A stretch of 64,000 nucleotides of DNA from Alphaproteobacteria bacterium (GTDB taxonomy: Bacteria; Pseudomonadota; Alphaproteobacteria; Rhodobacterales; Rhodobacteraceae), in the NCBI GenBank assembly GCA_030425145.1, contig JAUHVK010000023.1, positions 16,880 through 80,879 of the forward strand. The letters are read 5' to 3'. Numbering within the stretch: the stretch's first letter is position 1; each line of letters opens with the position of its first letter. The notes beneath the pieces are model-generated. The model saw only the letters and a program-made list of their open reading frames with translations. It had not been told where the DNA came from and did not search any database. Of this stretch, positions 9,026-17,212 are shown piece by piece. The translations under genes and the position numbers were made by a program.

Positions 9026-9077
9026 CCGGTGACGGGTTGAAGGCTGGGAGAGTGGCTTCCAGCGCCTGTCACGGAGG
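9026..9077 (+). promoter_or_regulatory. Structured 5' leader of the DUF932 gene
   Basis: Compound hairpin immediately before the gene. The outer arms are CCGgTGAC (9026-9033) and GTCACGG (9068-9074), and the inner arms GCTGG (9043-9047) and CCAGC (9059-9063). The outer 3' arm runs into the ribosome site CGGAGGA, so folding could limit translation. Purine-rich GAGAG(G) stretches precede it, as they do before other genes in this region (around 11453 and 19294). Confidence 0.45.
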
Positions 9078-9085
9078 AATAGCCA

Positions 9086-10285
9086 ATGGGCATTGTGGAA
9101 GTTTTGGACCCTGTGCAGCCCGCACGGACGGGTGGCTACAAGGTGGATGTGAGCCGGGGTGAGCGGAACGGGCGGGTGTCGTCCGAATGGTTCAACCGGC
9201 CCGATGACGAGCGGTATCTGTCGCTCGACGATCTTTGGGCTTCGGTGAAGGGCCGTTCCGAGCGCAGCCGCAGCCGGGTGGTGCAGACCGCCGATATCCG
9301 GGTCGAGGCTGCTCGGGACACCGCCGACCGGCTGCATCTTGTGCTGCCGAAGGCGCAGGAACCGGTGGCCCCGACCCACTGGGCCTTTAGTCAACTCGCG
9401 AGTCTCGTCGGCGCGCCGGCCTCTTACCTGCGGCAGCTGCCCGCGCCGTTGGCGGGGATCAACCTGCAATACGGTCTGACCAATCACCGCGCCGAACAGG
9501 TCAAGACCTTCGAGACCGAGGATGGCCGCACGGAACTGCGTGCTGTCACTGGCCCCGACTATGGCCGCATCCATGATCACGAGTTGGTTGAAGCGGTGCA
9601 GCGGATTGCAGGCAATGGCACGGGCGATACGCGCTGGAAGGTGCCGGGAGTGCTCGACTGGTCGACCGGGGTCTACAACCCCGATGTCGAAATCAGCCGC
9701 GACACAACCACGCTTTATGCCTCGGATCGCGATGTCTTCCTGTTCCTGGTGGATGATCGCAACCCGATCGAGGCGGGCAAGCTGCCTGACGGCTCTCCTG
9801 ATCTCTACTTTCGGGGCTTCTACTGCTGGAACTCCGAGGTGGGCGCAAAAACCCTCGGCATGGCGAGTTTCTACCTGCGGGCAGTGTGCCAGAACCGCAA
9901 CCTCTGGGGCGTCGAGGATTTTCAGGAGATCCGGATCCGCCACTCGAAATACGCGGCCTCGCGCTTTGCCCATGAGGCGGCCCCGGCGCTGACGCGGTTC
10001 GCCAATTCCTCGCCGCAGGGCTTCCTGAACGGCATCAAGGCCGCGCGGCAGCAGATCGTGGCACGGACCGACGAGGATCGCGCGGATTTCCTCCGCAAGC
10101 GCGGCTTCTCAAAAGCCGAGTCTGGCAAGATCATCGAGAAGGTACTGATGGAAGAGGGCCGCCCGCCCGAGAGCATCTTCGACTTCGTGCAGGGCATCAC
10201 GCGGCTGGCGCGCGACAAGACCCAGCAGGATGCACGGCTCGACATGGAGGGGCGCGCCAAGAAGCTCCTCGACCGGGTGGGGTGA
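9086..10285 (+). CDS. DUF932 (phage/plasmid-like TIGR03299-type) protein
   Basis: 399-residue protein of the DUF932 family, widespread on phages and plasmids and of unknown biochemical role; members are often co-inherited with replication or anti-restriction genes. Family pattern: N-terminal strand region with EWFNRPDDERYLSL, the middle GPDYGRIHDHELVEAV, then ASDRDVFLFLVDD, FRGFYCWNSEVGAKTLG and a C-terminal helical part. ATG 9086 has a GGAGGA ribosome site. It stands alone between a structured leader and a strong hairpin, so it is probably monocistronic. Confidence 0.85.
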   Translation: MGIVEVLDPVQPARTGGYKVDVSRGERNGRVSSEWFNRPDDERYLSLDDLWASVKGRSERSRSRVVQTADIRVEAARDTADRLHLVLPKAQEPVAPTHWAFSQLASLVGAPASYLRQLPAPLAGINLQYGLTNHRAEQVKTFETEDGRTELRAVTGPDYGRIHDHELVEAVQRIAGNGTGDTRWKVPGVLDWSTGVYNPDVEISRDTTTLYASDRDVFLFLVDDRNPIEAGKLPDGSPDLYFRGFYCWNSEVGAKTLGMASFYLRAVCQNRNLWGVEDFQEIRIRHSKYAASRFAHEAAPALTRFANSSPQGFLNGIKAARQQIVARTDEDRADFLRKRGFSKAESGKIIEKVLMEEGRPPESIFDFVQGITRLARDKTQQDARLDMEGRAKKLLDRVG

Positions 10286-10292
10286 CCTGAGT

Positions 10293-10315
10293 TGGGGCGC
10301 CTCGCTGGCGCCCCA
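10293..10315. terminator. Bidirectional hairpin between DUF932 and DUF1992 genes
   Basis: Nine-base-pair stem TGGGGCGCC/GGCGCCCCA with loop TCGCT, 8 bases after the DUF932 stop and between two convergent genes. There is no T run. I read it as a shared transcription end. Confidence 0.6.
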
Positions 10316-10379
10316 CTGAAATCGCCGTGAAGAGCCCATTTCGCCAGATGCTGTGCAGCAGACGGGTGGACGTTTCCGG

Positions 10380-10715
10380 CTAACTTCCCATAAACCGCCG
10401 TCTTGCCTCTACGGCTATGTTGTAGCGTTGCTGCAGGTCGGCGATCAAGGCCATTGCAACGCGTTTGGCGTCATCGCCCTCCGCTTCCCTGTAGCTTTGC
10501 TTCGCTGCCTCCAGCAGCTTCTTGATCTTGAATTCCTCGGGCAGTGTGCCTGCTTCGGCCATTATGCGGACCGCCACCGCTGTCGCCATGTCGGTAAACG
10601 CCTCACCCGAGCGGTCGGGCAGCGGTTTCCCCTCGCCTTCAAGGCCGCGTAATTTGCCCTCTGCGAGGGCTTTCAGGATTTGCCGTTCCACGAGCCGGTT
10701 AAGAGACTGGGTCAT
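10380..10715 (-). CDS. DUF1992 (DnaJ-C28-like) domain protein
   Basis: 111-residue protein of the DUF1992 family, the domain found at the C-terminus of DnaJ homologue subfamily C member 28 but free-standing in bacteria. Family features are the start NRLVERQILKALAEGKLRGLEGEGKPLP and the later LPEEFKIKKLLEAAKQSY. It is soluble and highly charged. No J-domain is present here. The role in bacteria is not established. It is convergent with the DUF932 gene across a hairpin. Confidence 0.85.
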   Translation of the reverse strand: MTQSLNRLVERQILKALAEGKLRGLEGEGKPLPDRSGEAFTDMATAVAVRIMAEAGTLPEEFKIKKLLEAAKQSYREAEGDDAKRVAMALIADLQQRYNIAVEARRRFMGS

Positions 10716-10926
10716 GCTGTATTGCTTTCTTCTTCCTGATGCCGCCGAGGCGACTATAGCTTAGAAACAAAACCAACTTTGGAAGTTCTGCGCCGAACGG
10801 CGGAAAAGTTCGCTTTGCCGACATAAGTTTTCATCATCCGCTGCCCCTTCGAGGAAGAGGGCGGGGGTTTGGTCTTTGACGGATGAGGCGGGGAGAGAAG
10901 CTTCCCGCGCCGTTGGAGATATTGCC

Positions 10927-11445
10927 ATGTTTGACCTTCCCCTGCCTATCCAGCCGAGCCCGCGTCCGATGTGCCCTGTTCCAAATGGCGGGACTGTCGC
11001 TCCTGATACCAGCCTGCCTTTCGCGCTGACGCGGATGCACCGGACGCCGGCAGCCTTGATGTCGGGCACCGCTGCTCCCGTGTTGGTTGAGCGTTTTGCG
11101 ACCTTGGCCGATGCTATGCAGGGGGCGTTTGAGCAGGCAGAGGACAACGGCTCCGATGCAGCGCCGCAGCTTCTGGCCATCCTTGATTGCGACCAGCGCC
11201 TGGTTCTTGCCGGGGCCGCCAGTCATGGCGCTGTGGCTTGGTGCCAGCCTGTCGCCAATGCTCTTGAGGCGCGGGCCGTCGTGACCGAGGCGGTTCAGCT
11301 GCGCGCCCAAGCTGGCCGCGCCATTGATTGGCACGAGCCTGAACTGGCGCAGCGACTGCGTTACCGTGCCGATCTGCTGGATGCGCGTCTGGTCGACCCG
11401 CTCTGGCGCGCCTTTGCCGCTCGCGCGCTGCAGATCGCGGCGTGA
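10927..11445 (+). CDS. Unknown accessory protein
   Basis: 172 residues, soluble, rich in Ala and Leu with no motif I recognise. It begins MFDLPLPIQPSPRPMCPVP, a Pro-rich stretch, and continues as a mostly helical protein (LVERFATLADAMQGAFEQAE; RDIDWHEPELAQRL-like end). I choose ATG 10927 over the in-frame ATG 51 bases upstream because the sequence before it (TTGGAGATATTGCC) resembles the ribosome region of neighbouring genes such as the one at 11549. The upstream leader contains a GGGGAGAGAAGCTTCCCG-type hairpin. It is followed by another unlinked accessory gene. Confidence 0.6.
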   Translation: MFDLPLPIQPSPRPMCPVPNGGTVAPDTSLPFALTRMHRTPAALMSGTAAPVLVERFATLADAMQGAFEQAEDNGSDAAPQLLAILDCDQRLVLAGAASHGAVAWCQPVANALEARAVVTEAVQLRAQAGRAIDWHEPELAQRLRYRADLLDARLVDPLWRAFAARALQIAA

Positions 11446-11548
11446 CGCTCAAGAGACAGAGGAGGGCTGGGAAGGGTTTGAGCCTTCGGGGGGCAGAGGA
11501 GTGCGCCACCCGGGGGGTCTGACCTGTCCTCACCGAACGGAGATATCC

Positions 11549-12040
11549 ATGACCCAGACTGAACCCACTCTGGCCGCACCGCTGCGGCCTTCCACCGTCG
11601 ATTTCGGGGCGATCCTTGCCGCGCATGCCGAACGCACCGCCCGGACCCTCGCCCTGCGCCCGGGCAACAAGGACCGCCTGTACGATGGCCTCATGGCCGC
11701 CAGCATCACCCATGTCACCGTGACCTTCGACGGGGCCGGCGACAGCGGCCAGATCGAAAGTATCGGCGCCTGGGCGGGCGAGACGGCTGTCGACTTCCCC
11801 GCGACTGAAATCCCCTATGCCGCGCTGACGTGGGATGATCCCGAGGTCGAGATGCGCAGCCTATCACTGGAGGATGTTGTCGAGCAGCTCACCTACGACT
11901 TCCTGTCTGACACACATGGCGGTTGGGAAAACAACGACGGCGCCTGGGGCGAATTCTGCTTCGACGCCGCGGCCCGCTGCATCCACCTCGAGTTCAACGA
12001 ACGGTTCACGTCGTCCGAACTCTTCACCCATGATTTCTGA
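11549..12040 (+). CDS. DUF6878-like accessory protein
   Basis: 163 residues. The C-terminal pattern (HGGWENNDGAWGEFCFD, then HLEFNERFTSSE) and the mid-protein ITHVTVTFDGAGDSGQIE match what I recall of the DUF6878 family from alphaproteobacterial plasmids, of unknown function. The start ATG 11549 follows ACGGAGATATCC. The gene overlaps the ribosome site of the next gene (DUF6915), whose ATG lies 10 bases after its stop, so the two were probably a translation-coupled pair before the downstream gene was interrupted. Confidence 0.75.
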   Translation: MTQTEPTLAAPLRPSTVDFGAILAAHAERTARTLALRPGNKDRLYDGLMAASITHVTVTFDGAGDSGQIESIGAWAGETAVDFPATEIPYAALTWDDPEVEMRSLSLEDVVEQLTYDFLSDTHGGWENNDGAWGEFCFDAAARCIHLEFNERFTSSELFTHDF

Positions 12041-12050
12041 GGGGGTTGCG

Positions 12051-12389
12051 ATGGCACATCCCTATCACCACGCCCTGTCCTCGGTGAAGAAGTGGGGCGG
12101 TACGGTCGACGATTTCATCGCGGTACATACATGGTTCGACCAGAGCAAGGAGATCACCGCTGATTTTCGGCACCGGGCCCTGCGGCACCATGCCGAGGGC
12201 ATATTCATGGCCGTTACATGGACACACAAGCGCAAATTTCACCGAGCTTCGATGAGGGACAGGCCGACCGCCGCGCTCCCCATAAAGCTGGCGGTGGTCG
12301 GCCTGTCCCGTTTGGCGAGCAGCGTTTATTCCAATGTTTCCCCAAGATCGGAGAGAAGCCCTTCGATCCTGCGGGCAATTGCGCAATGA
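12051..12389 (+). pseudogene. DUF6915-like gene, 5' part cut by a Tn554-like element
   Basis: The first 54 codons (MAHPYHHALSSVKKWGG, then FDQSKEITADFRHRALRHHA, EGIFMA) are native; after GGCC at 12209-12212 the frame enters the inserted element and runs to a chance stop at 12387-12389. The rest of the native gene is at 15592-15810. Removing 12210-15591 restores one open frame of 125 residues in which EGIFM is followed by AETIFGQTL, as expected for this family. The hybrid product, if made, has 58 foreign residues. Confidence 0.8.
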
Positions 12390-14371
12390 CGCTCGACTTC
12401 GCGAGGCCAGGATCTGACACGGGCATCGTCCGCAAGCGACAACTCGAGCCGGTGGCGTTCACGCAACCGCGGCCCGTAGCTTGGTGTCGTCACAAACCGC
12501 GAACAGTTGAGGTAAAGGTCGCATTCACAGGGACCTTCCGACGGGAGTCGCAGGCAATGACCAAGCTCCAATTCTGTTTTCAAGAAGTTGGTGCGCAGCC
12601 AATCAATTGCATCACTTCCGAGGTCGCCACTGCGGATTGCCTCAGCTCCTGCGCCAGCAATCAGCGCGCCCGGCTCCAGAACCGACCGATAGTCTCGCAG
12701 GACTTCGGCATCGCTGATCCGGCAGTAGATCATCGACATCCGGGGGCTTTCATGACCGAGCACACTCATGATCGTGTGCAGCTTCGCGCCACGTTCTGCC
12801 AGCTCGGTCCCGAGGGTGTGCCGGAACCGATGCATCGTGATGGTGCGCCGACCATTGGAGTCCACCAGTCCGGCGGCGTTGCAAAGGTGCTTCAGCGGGT
12901 TCTCGAAAAGATGGCGAACGCTCATCAGCTTCCCGTGCCTGACAAACACGAACCGGACCAGTTCACCGGTGCGTTCATCGGGAAGATCCCGATCCGCCAC
13001 GTCCGCGCGAATGGCAAGAACAGCGTTCAGAGCATCCGCCGCTTCTTCGTGCAAAGGAACAAGTCGCTCTCGTGCGGTCTTTCCGACAGGCAAGCGAAGG
13101 CGTGCCGTTCCATCTGGGTAGGTGTCCAGGCAGTCCGTCGTCAGGCGCTGGATCTCGCTTCGCCGCGCGCCGGACCAGCGGGCCACAAGGAAAGCGGCGC
13201 GTTGGAACGGGTCGTCGAGCAACCGAACAACAACCATAAGCCGCTCAAGGTCAGCACGCGGAATATACCGTGGGATGCACTCCGGTACGCGTGGCAAGTC
13301 CCGCTTCGCCACCAGCGGCCAGCGCGGTATGCCCGGCCAGGCCCAGTCCTCAGCATCCTTGAAAAACTGTGCAAGCCGAATGACCCTCTCGCGCTGCGAT
13401 CGCGTGGTCAAGGGTCGTCCCGTCTTGGGAGACAGCTCGGTCGCCATCGAATCCATCCAGCTCACGATATGATCGTGCTTTACAGCCGCGAATGTCTGAA
13501 CCTCGGGTGCGACGGAACCGAGGTGCTGGAGGAAGCGGCGGGCGGTCAAGGCGTGGTGATATACTGTGGCCGGCCGCAAGGCCGGTGCCCTTCGTTGCAG
13601 CCACAAGTCGATAACAGCTACCATCTCGGGTTGTGATGCCGGGACCGCGTAAGACGGCATGATCTTGCGGGGAACCTCATGCGCCTGTCCGCGATGATAC
13701 AGCACCAGCCGAAGCTGGCTGACCATCGTGATCCAGCTTTTGGAAACGACGCCGTATCGTTCGACTGATCCCCAGTAGTCAGCAAGATCTGAACGCTCCC
13801 CGAACTTACGGATTGCACTGAGCAAGCCGTCAACGTCGGCGTCACCGAGTTGATCGGCCGAACGCTTCCCGTGGTGCATGGCCAGCCTGCCCAGTGTCCA
13901 CCGCATCGCGCTGTCGGAGGTAGTCAGGCGCAGACCCAACGCTGCCCCCTCGCGCGCCAGCATCTCGACGCCCAGATCGATCCTCATGTGCCGTACGACA
14001 TCATGGATGCACAGATCGCCGACTGCGAGCAGCCAGTCATAGTCGATCCGAAGATGTCCGCTCAGCGCTAGATAGTAGAGATAGGTGCGCGCCCAATAGG
14101 AGGGTGGGTTGAGAAGAGACCTGCGGGTATGTCCGTCGATCCGACCCACGCGCTTTGCCAGCGGCGCATGCAGCCATTCCTCGAGGTTCGGCCAAGCGTC
14201 TACGAACAACTTACGGTGGCTTCGACGCTGCTGGACGAAGCCCTTGCCATTGCCGCAGCCTGCAAGAAACGCATCGTACTCATCGGCTGAGCAATGGCGA
14301 CTGTGGAAAGTCTGGTCCTCAACGACCACGCGCGCCTGCATGGCAGCGGCCGATACCGGTCCGCGCCTCAT
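12326..14371 (-). CDS. tnpB: Tn554 TnpB-like tyrosine recombinase
   Basis: 681-residue recombinase, the size of Tn554 TnpB-type proteins and far larger than ordinary phage integrases because of a long N-terminal region. Catalytic features: the first Arg in ARWSGARRSEIQRL, the HxxR box in HRFRHTLGTELAERG, and the nucleophile region LGHESPRMSMIYCRI with its Tyr. A C-terminal Cys-containing stretch (CECDLYLNCSRF) typical of this branch follows. The start ATG 14371 overlaps the tnpA stop (ATGA) and has GGAG upstream. It forms an operon with tnpA and ends about 115 bases before the element tip. Confidence 0.85.
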   Translation of the reverse strand: MRRGPVSAAAMQARVVVEDQTFHSRHCSADEYDAFLAGCGNGKGFVQQRRSHRKLFVDAWPNLEEWLHAPLAKRVGRIDGHTRRSLLNPPSYWARTYLYYLALSGHLRIDYDWLLAVGDLCIHDVVRHMRIDLGVEMLAREGAALGLRLTTSDSAMRWTLGRLAMHHGKRSADQLGDADVDGLLSAIRKFGERSDLADYWGSVERYGVVSKSWITMVSQLRLVLYHRGQAHEVPRKIMPSYAVPASQPEMVAVIDLWLQRRAPALRPATVYHHALTARRFLQHLGSVAPEVQTFAAVKHDHIVSWMDSMATELSPKTGRPLTTRSQRERVIRLAQFFKDAEDWAWPGIPRWPLVAKRDLPRVPECIPRYIPRADLERLMVVVRLLDDPFQRAAFLVARWSGARRSEIQRLTTDCLDTYPDGTARLRLPVGKTARERLVPLHEEAADALNAVLAIRADVADRDLPDERTGELVRFVFVRHGKLMSVRHLFENPLKHLCNAAGLVDSNGRRTITMHRFRHTLGTELAERGAKLHTIMSVLGHESPRMSMIYCRISDAEVLRDYRSVLEPGALIAGAGAEAIRSGDLGSDAIDWLRTNFLKTELELGHCLRLPSEGPCECDLYLNCSRFVTTPSYGPRLRERHRLELSLADDARVRSWPREVERHCAIARRIEGLLSDLGETLE

Positions 14372-15513
14372 TTGAGGTCTCCGTTGTCGGTGTCAGCTGC
14401 CGGATCATCAAAGCCAAGGGCATGCCTATACTCGGCGACCACGATGGAATCTGAAACGCGCGTGTATATGCGCGTGGCCTCTGGCGAGGCATGGCCGAGG
14501 CGCTTTTGCAGGGTAAGTTCGCGCATCCCGCCTTCCCACATGCGGGTTGCGTGGGTGTGGCGAAGGGCGTGTGGTGTGACCCATGGCGCGCGGATCTGAG
14601 CGCGGGAACAAGCTCTCGCGAAGAGCTTGGCCAATGCCGAATACGACAACGCGACGTGCCTTCGCGGGCCATGGCCACCGACCAGGAACAAGATTGGCGT
14701 GTCGGTGTCCTGAGGCCGCTCATGCATTACATAGGCACTGACCGATTCCAGAGTTGCGGCCTCGTGAAGATCGACCACGCGCTCGATCCTCGATTTGCTG
14801 CGCGCACCGCGAGGGTGGTCGAAACGAACACGGATCGTCACCCGTCGCTTTCCGTAGGCAATATCAGTGAGGTGAAGGCCGAGCACTTCGCCGGGACGCA
14901 ACCCACCATCGAGCATCAAGCGAACGATGGCGAGATCGCGTCGGCATCGCAGCTGCGAGACAAGTGCATCGACCTGATCGTCGGCCATCGGGCGTGGCAG
15001 CCGATGCACTTGCCTCAACCGCACCGGACTCCGGGTTGGCGGCGACGAGATGACGCCGGCCAGGAATGGACGATGGCGCTCTGCGACGTGCATGGCCGCC
15101 CGATCGTGGACCCGCGTTATAGGGTTGGTGCCACCGAACCGCTCGGTAATCGTGGCCCATTCGAAAAATGAAGATACAGCCGCCAAGATCCGGTTGATCG
15201 TCGAAACGCTCAGACGGGCCGAAGCTGGTTCGCCATCTACGGTGGTGGGTGAGGGACGGCGCGCGAGACCACGTCGACGACTTGGCTTCTGTCGGAGGTG
15301 GATCAGCAGATCAACTGCGCGCGCAGGCGTCAGCGCCGTCCAGTCCAATGAATGCTCAACAAGGAAGGAACGAAGATGAGTAAGATCATGCCCATAGGCA
15401 CGCGCCGTGTTCGGGGAGCAGCCCGACGCATCAAGATAGGCCACAAACCTTGCACGGGCTTCATCGAAACTGACCATAGATTTATTGTTGGCTACCGCAA
15501 AACTGTCTCCCAT
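14368..15513 (-). CDS. tnpA: Tn554 TnpA-like tyrosine recombinase
   Basis: 381-residue tyrosine recombinase, close to Tn554 TnpA in length. An N-terminal SAM-like domain (FVAYLDASGCSPNTARAYGH) precedes a catalytic core with Arg in LDGGLRPGEVLGLHL, the box TPHALRHTHATRMW, and LGHASPEATRIYTRV with the Tyr nucleophile. I start at ATG 15513, which has an AGGAG site 7 bases upstream; the open frame continues beyond the end of the element, so longer starts are excluded. It overlaps tnpB by four bases. The two proteins are expected to act together in excision and insertion. Confidence 0.85.
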   Translation of the reverse strand: MGDSFAVANNKSMVSFDEARARFVAYLDASGCSPNTARAYGHDLTHLRSFLVEHSLDWTALTPARAVDLLIHLRQKPSRRRGLARRPSPTTVDGEPASARLSVSTINRILAAVSSFFEWATITERFGGTNPITRVHDRAAMHVAERHRPFLAGVISSPPTRSPVRLRQVHRLPRPMADDQVDALVSQLRCRRDLAIVRLMLDGGLRPGEVLGLHLTDIAYGKRRVTIRVRFDHPRGARSKSRIERVVDLHEAATLESVSAYVMHERPQDTDTPILFLVGGHGPRRHVALSYSALAKLFARACSRAQIRAPWVTPHALRHTHATRMWEGGMRELTLQKRLGHASPEATRIYTRVSDSIVVAEYRHALGFDDPAADTDNGDLK

Positions 15514-15591
15514 GGTCGATCTCCTATCGACTCGTATCCCGCCGCAATCATACGCCGAAAGCTCTGCCAGACACAGTTTGTCTATATAAAG

Positions 15592-15810
15592 GCCGAGACG
15601 ATCTTCGGCCAGACCCTCACGCTCTCGACCGGGCGCATCATCCCGACCCGCTGGGTCGGCGAACAGCACGTGAAGGAAGACCTCGGCTTTATCCCGAGTT
15701 TCGCCGACTGGGTGAAGGCCATCCGGCCCGAACCCTGGATGGGCCGGTCCGGGCGGATCGAGGCGCTGGTCGATCCGCATCTCGCCTCGCCCGTGGTCGA
15801 GGTCAGTTGA
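15592..15810 (+). pseudogene. DUF6915-like gene, 3' part
   Basis: The remaining 72 codons of the gene split by the Tn554-like element: AETIFGQTLTLSTGR, then VGEQHVKEDLGFIPSFADWV and IRPEPWMG, and a stop at 15808-15810. It has no start of its own and is read in frame only when the element is excised. Its stop is one base before the ATG of the next small gene, so that gene loses its upstream translational coupling. Confidence 0.8.
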
Positions 15811-15811
15811 C

Positions 15812-16009
15812 ATGACTGATCCCGCATACTTGCGCCTCGGTCTGCCGCCGACGGCATCGCCCCAGACAGTTCTGCGCGCGGCGGTCCGGGCGCTGCACCC
15901 CGATACGCGCGCCGTGCGCAGCTTCCGGACGGCGCGCAAGCGCTTCTACCGGCAGATGCTCTGCGCGCATGCCGCGCGGCAGGCATCGGGCGACAATCCG
16001 ACCGGCTGA
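15812..16009 (+). CDS. Small J-domain-like protein
   Basis: 65-residue basic protein. The first half, YLRLGLPPTASPQTVLRAAV followed by RALHPDTR, reads like the start of a J-domain, including the HPD tripeptide that J-proteins use to stimulate Hsp70; helices III and IV of a J-domain are short or missing. It starts immediately after the DUF6915-like gene and was probably co-translated with it. A real co-chaperone role is uncertain, as the resemblance is by eye. Confidence 0.6.
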   Translation: MTDPAYLRLGLPPTASPQTVLRAAVRALHPDTRAVRSFRTARKRFYRQMLCAHAARQASGDNPTG

Positions 16010-16085
16010 TCGCTTCCAACCAACCCTTCATCCCAATCCAGCGCCCGGCCCCAAGGCCCGGGTTTCTCAATCTCAGGAGGTCCCC

Positions 16086-16505
16086 ATGGCGGATTACTTC
16101 ACCCATTTCTCATGCCTGATCGACGTCGGCAGCCCCGAAAAGGCCGCCCGCGCACTCGAGCTGTTTCATGACCTGCGCGCTGCGGATCAGCACGCAGACG
16201 AGCCTGAGGTCTCGGGCTTCACTCTTGCGCGCCAGGACGCGCCCGAGGACAGCACGCTCTGGATCCATGACGACGAGCACGGCGATGTCGAGGCGGTTAT
16301 CCGCTTCGTGTTGCGCCTGGCAGAAGACCTCGACCTCACCGGCCTCTGGGGGTTCCAGTACGGGCTGACCTGTTCCCGGCCGCGCCTCGACGCCTTCGGC
16401 GGCGGCGCGCATGTCATCGATCTTGGTGCCCGCAAATCCATCGGCTGGACCAGCACGCAAGAATGGCTGGCCGCCGCGCTGAACGGGGAGGACGTCTATG
16501 CCTGA
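16086..16505 (+). CDS. Unknown accessory protein
   Basis: 139-residue acidic protein starting MADYFTHFSCLIDVG with an optimal CAGGAGG ribosome site. It contains DSTLWIHDDEHGDVEAVI and a final GGAHVIDLGARKSIGWTSTQEWL. I know it as the type of conserved small protein found near DUF6878/DUF6915 genes on such plasmids, with no assigned function. The last eight bases overlap the start of the next gene (16498), suggesting coupled translation. Confidence 0.65.
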   Translation: MADYFTHFSCLIDVGSPEKAARALELFHDLRAADQHADEPEVSGFTLARQDAPEDSTLWIHDDEHGDVEAVIRFVLRLAEDLDLTGLWGFQYGLTCSRPRLDAFGGGAHVIDLGARKSIGWTSTQEWLAAALNGEDVYA

Positions 16506-17142
16506 GGTGATCTGCACAACAGTCTACCAGTTCCCTGAACTCTCCGACGTCGCCAAGGAAAAGGCGCGCAGCTGGTATCGTGAGCTTGGGCCCCATGATG
16601 ATTTGTGGGACGCGGTCTACAAGGATTTCGAGAGGATCTGCGAGATCCTCGGAATCCGCCTGAAGACCACGCCCGTGCGCCTGATGGGCGGCGGGACTCG
16701 GGCCAAGCCCTGCATCTGGTTCTCAGGGTTCTGGAGCCAGTGCGACGGGGCTTGCTTCGAAGGTTACTGGTCCCACTCCAAGGGCGCGGCCGCGCGCATC
16801 CGGGACTACGCCCCGACGGACGCGACGCTGCATGGCATAGCCGACTGGCTGCAGGCCATCCAGCGGCGGAATTTCTACCAGCTCGCTGCCGAGGTCAGCC
16901 ACCGCGGCCGCTACTACCACGAATACACCATGTCCGTGGACGTCACGCGGGACAGCCCGACCTGGCAGCCGCCGACCGAAGACGCCGAGGAGATCGTGAC
17001 CGAGGCGCTGCGTGATCTGGCCCGCTGGCTCTACCGCCAGCTTCAGGCTGAATACGACCACCTGACCTCGGACGAGGCTATAGAGGAGGGGATCATCGTC
17101 AACGAGTACACCTTCACCGAAGAAGGGCGCCGGTTCGGGTGA
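16498..17142 (+). CDS. Conserved phage/plasmid protein (often labelled TA-stability antitoxin)
   Basis: 214-residue protein beginning MPEVICTTVYQFPELSDVAKEKARSWYRE. Proteins with this YxFxELSdxAKekAreWY start and a following DDLWDAVYKDFERICEILGI are found on phages and plasmids and are frequently labelled 'antitoxin of toxin-antitoxin stability system', a name for which I know of no direct evidence. It has an aromatic, Gly-rich centre (CIWFSGFWSQCDGACFEG) and an acidic C-terminal helix bundle. It is coupled to the preceding gene by overlap. There is no adjacent toxin reading frame on this side; the RES toxin downstream has its own antitoxin. Confidence 0.65.
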   Translation: MPEVICTTVYQFPELSDVAKEKARSWYRELGPHDDLWDAVYKDFERICEILGIRLKTTPVRLMGGGTRAKPCIWFSGFWSQCDGACFEGYWSHSKGAAARIRDYAPTDATLHGIADWLQAIQRRNFYQLAAEVSHRGRYYHEYTMSVDVTRDSPTWQPPTEDAEEIVTEALRDLARWLYRQLQAEYDHLTSDEAIEEGIIVNEYTFTEEGRRFG

Positions 17143-17160
17143 GATCGCGGGCAGTTCATT

Positions 17161-17207
17161 TGATCTTTACAATGAGGCCATATGATCTATATTCAGCCCA
17201 ATGGAGG
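17161..17207 (+). promoter_or_regulatory. Promoter, operator and SD of the MbcA-RES operon
   Basis: -35 TTTACA (17166-17171), 16-base spacer, -10 TATATT (17188-17193). Two direct copies of TGATCTnTA start at 17161 and 17183, 22 bases apart and overlapping both promoter boxes, as expected for an autorepressor binding on one DNA face. The GGAGG at 17203-17207 fits the ATG at 17213 and not that at 17201. Confidence 0.6.
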
Positions 17208-17212
17208 ACGCC

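Larger units (their letters stand above)
12210..15591 (-). mobile_element. Minimal Tn554-like transposon
   Basis: About 3382 bases holding only two tyrosine-recombinase genes in the tnpA-tnpB order of Tn554. It interrupts a DUF6915-like gene precisely: both junctions share GGCC, and excision restores the frame. The two tips are weak inverted repeats (left GTTACATGGACACAC, right tip reversed TTTATATAGACAAAC, 11 of 15 identical), as expected for recombinase core sites. No tnpC-like gene and no cargo (resistance) gene is present. Confidence 0.78.

Noticed and set aside
12218..13636. Plus-strand open frame of about 470 codons across the transposon
   Set aside because: It is antisense to tnpB, whose catalytic motifs are intact, and it lacks any family resemblance.
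12326..15513. RIT element (three recombinases in tandem)
   Set aside because: Only two tyrosine recombinase genes are present, and their sizes and order fit Tn554 TnpA/TnpB.
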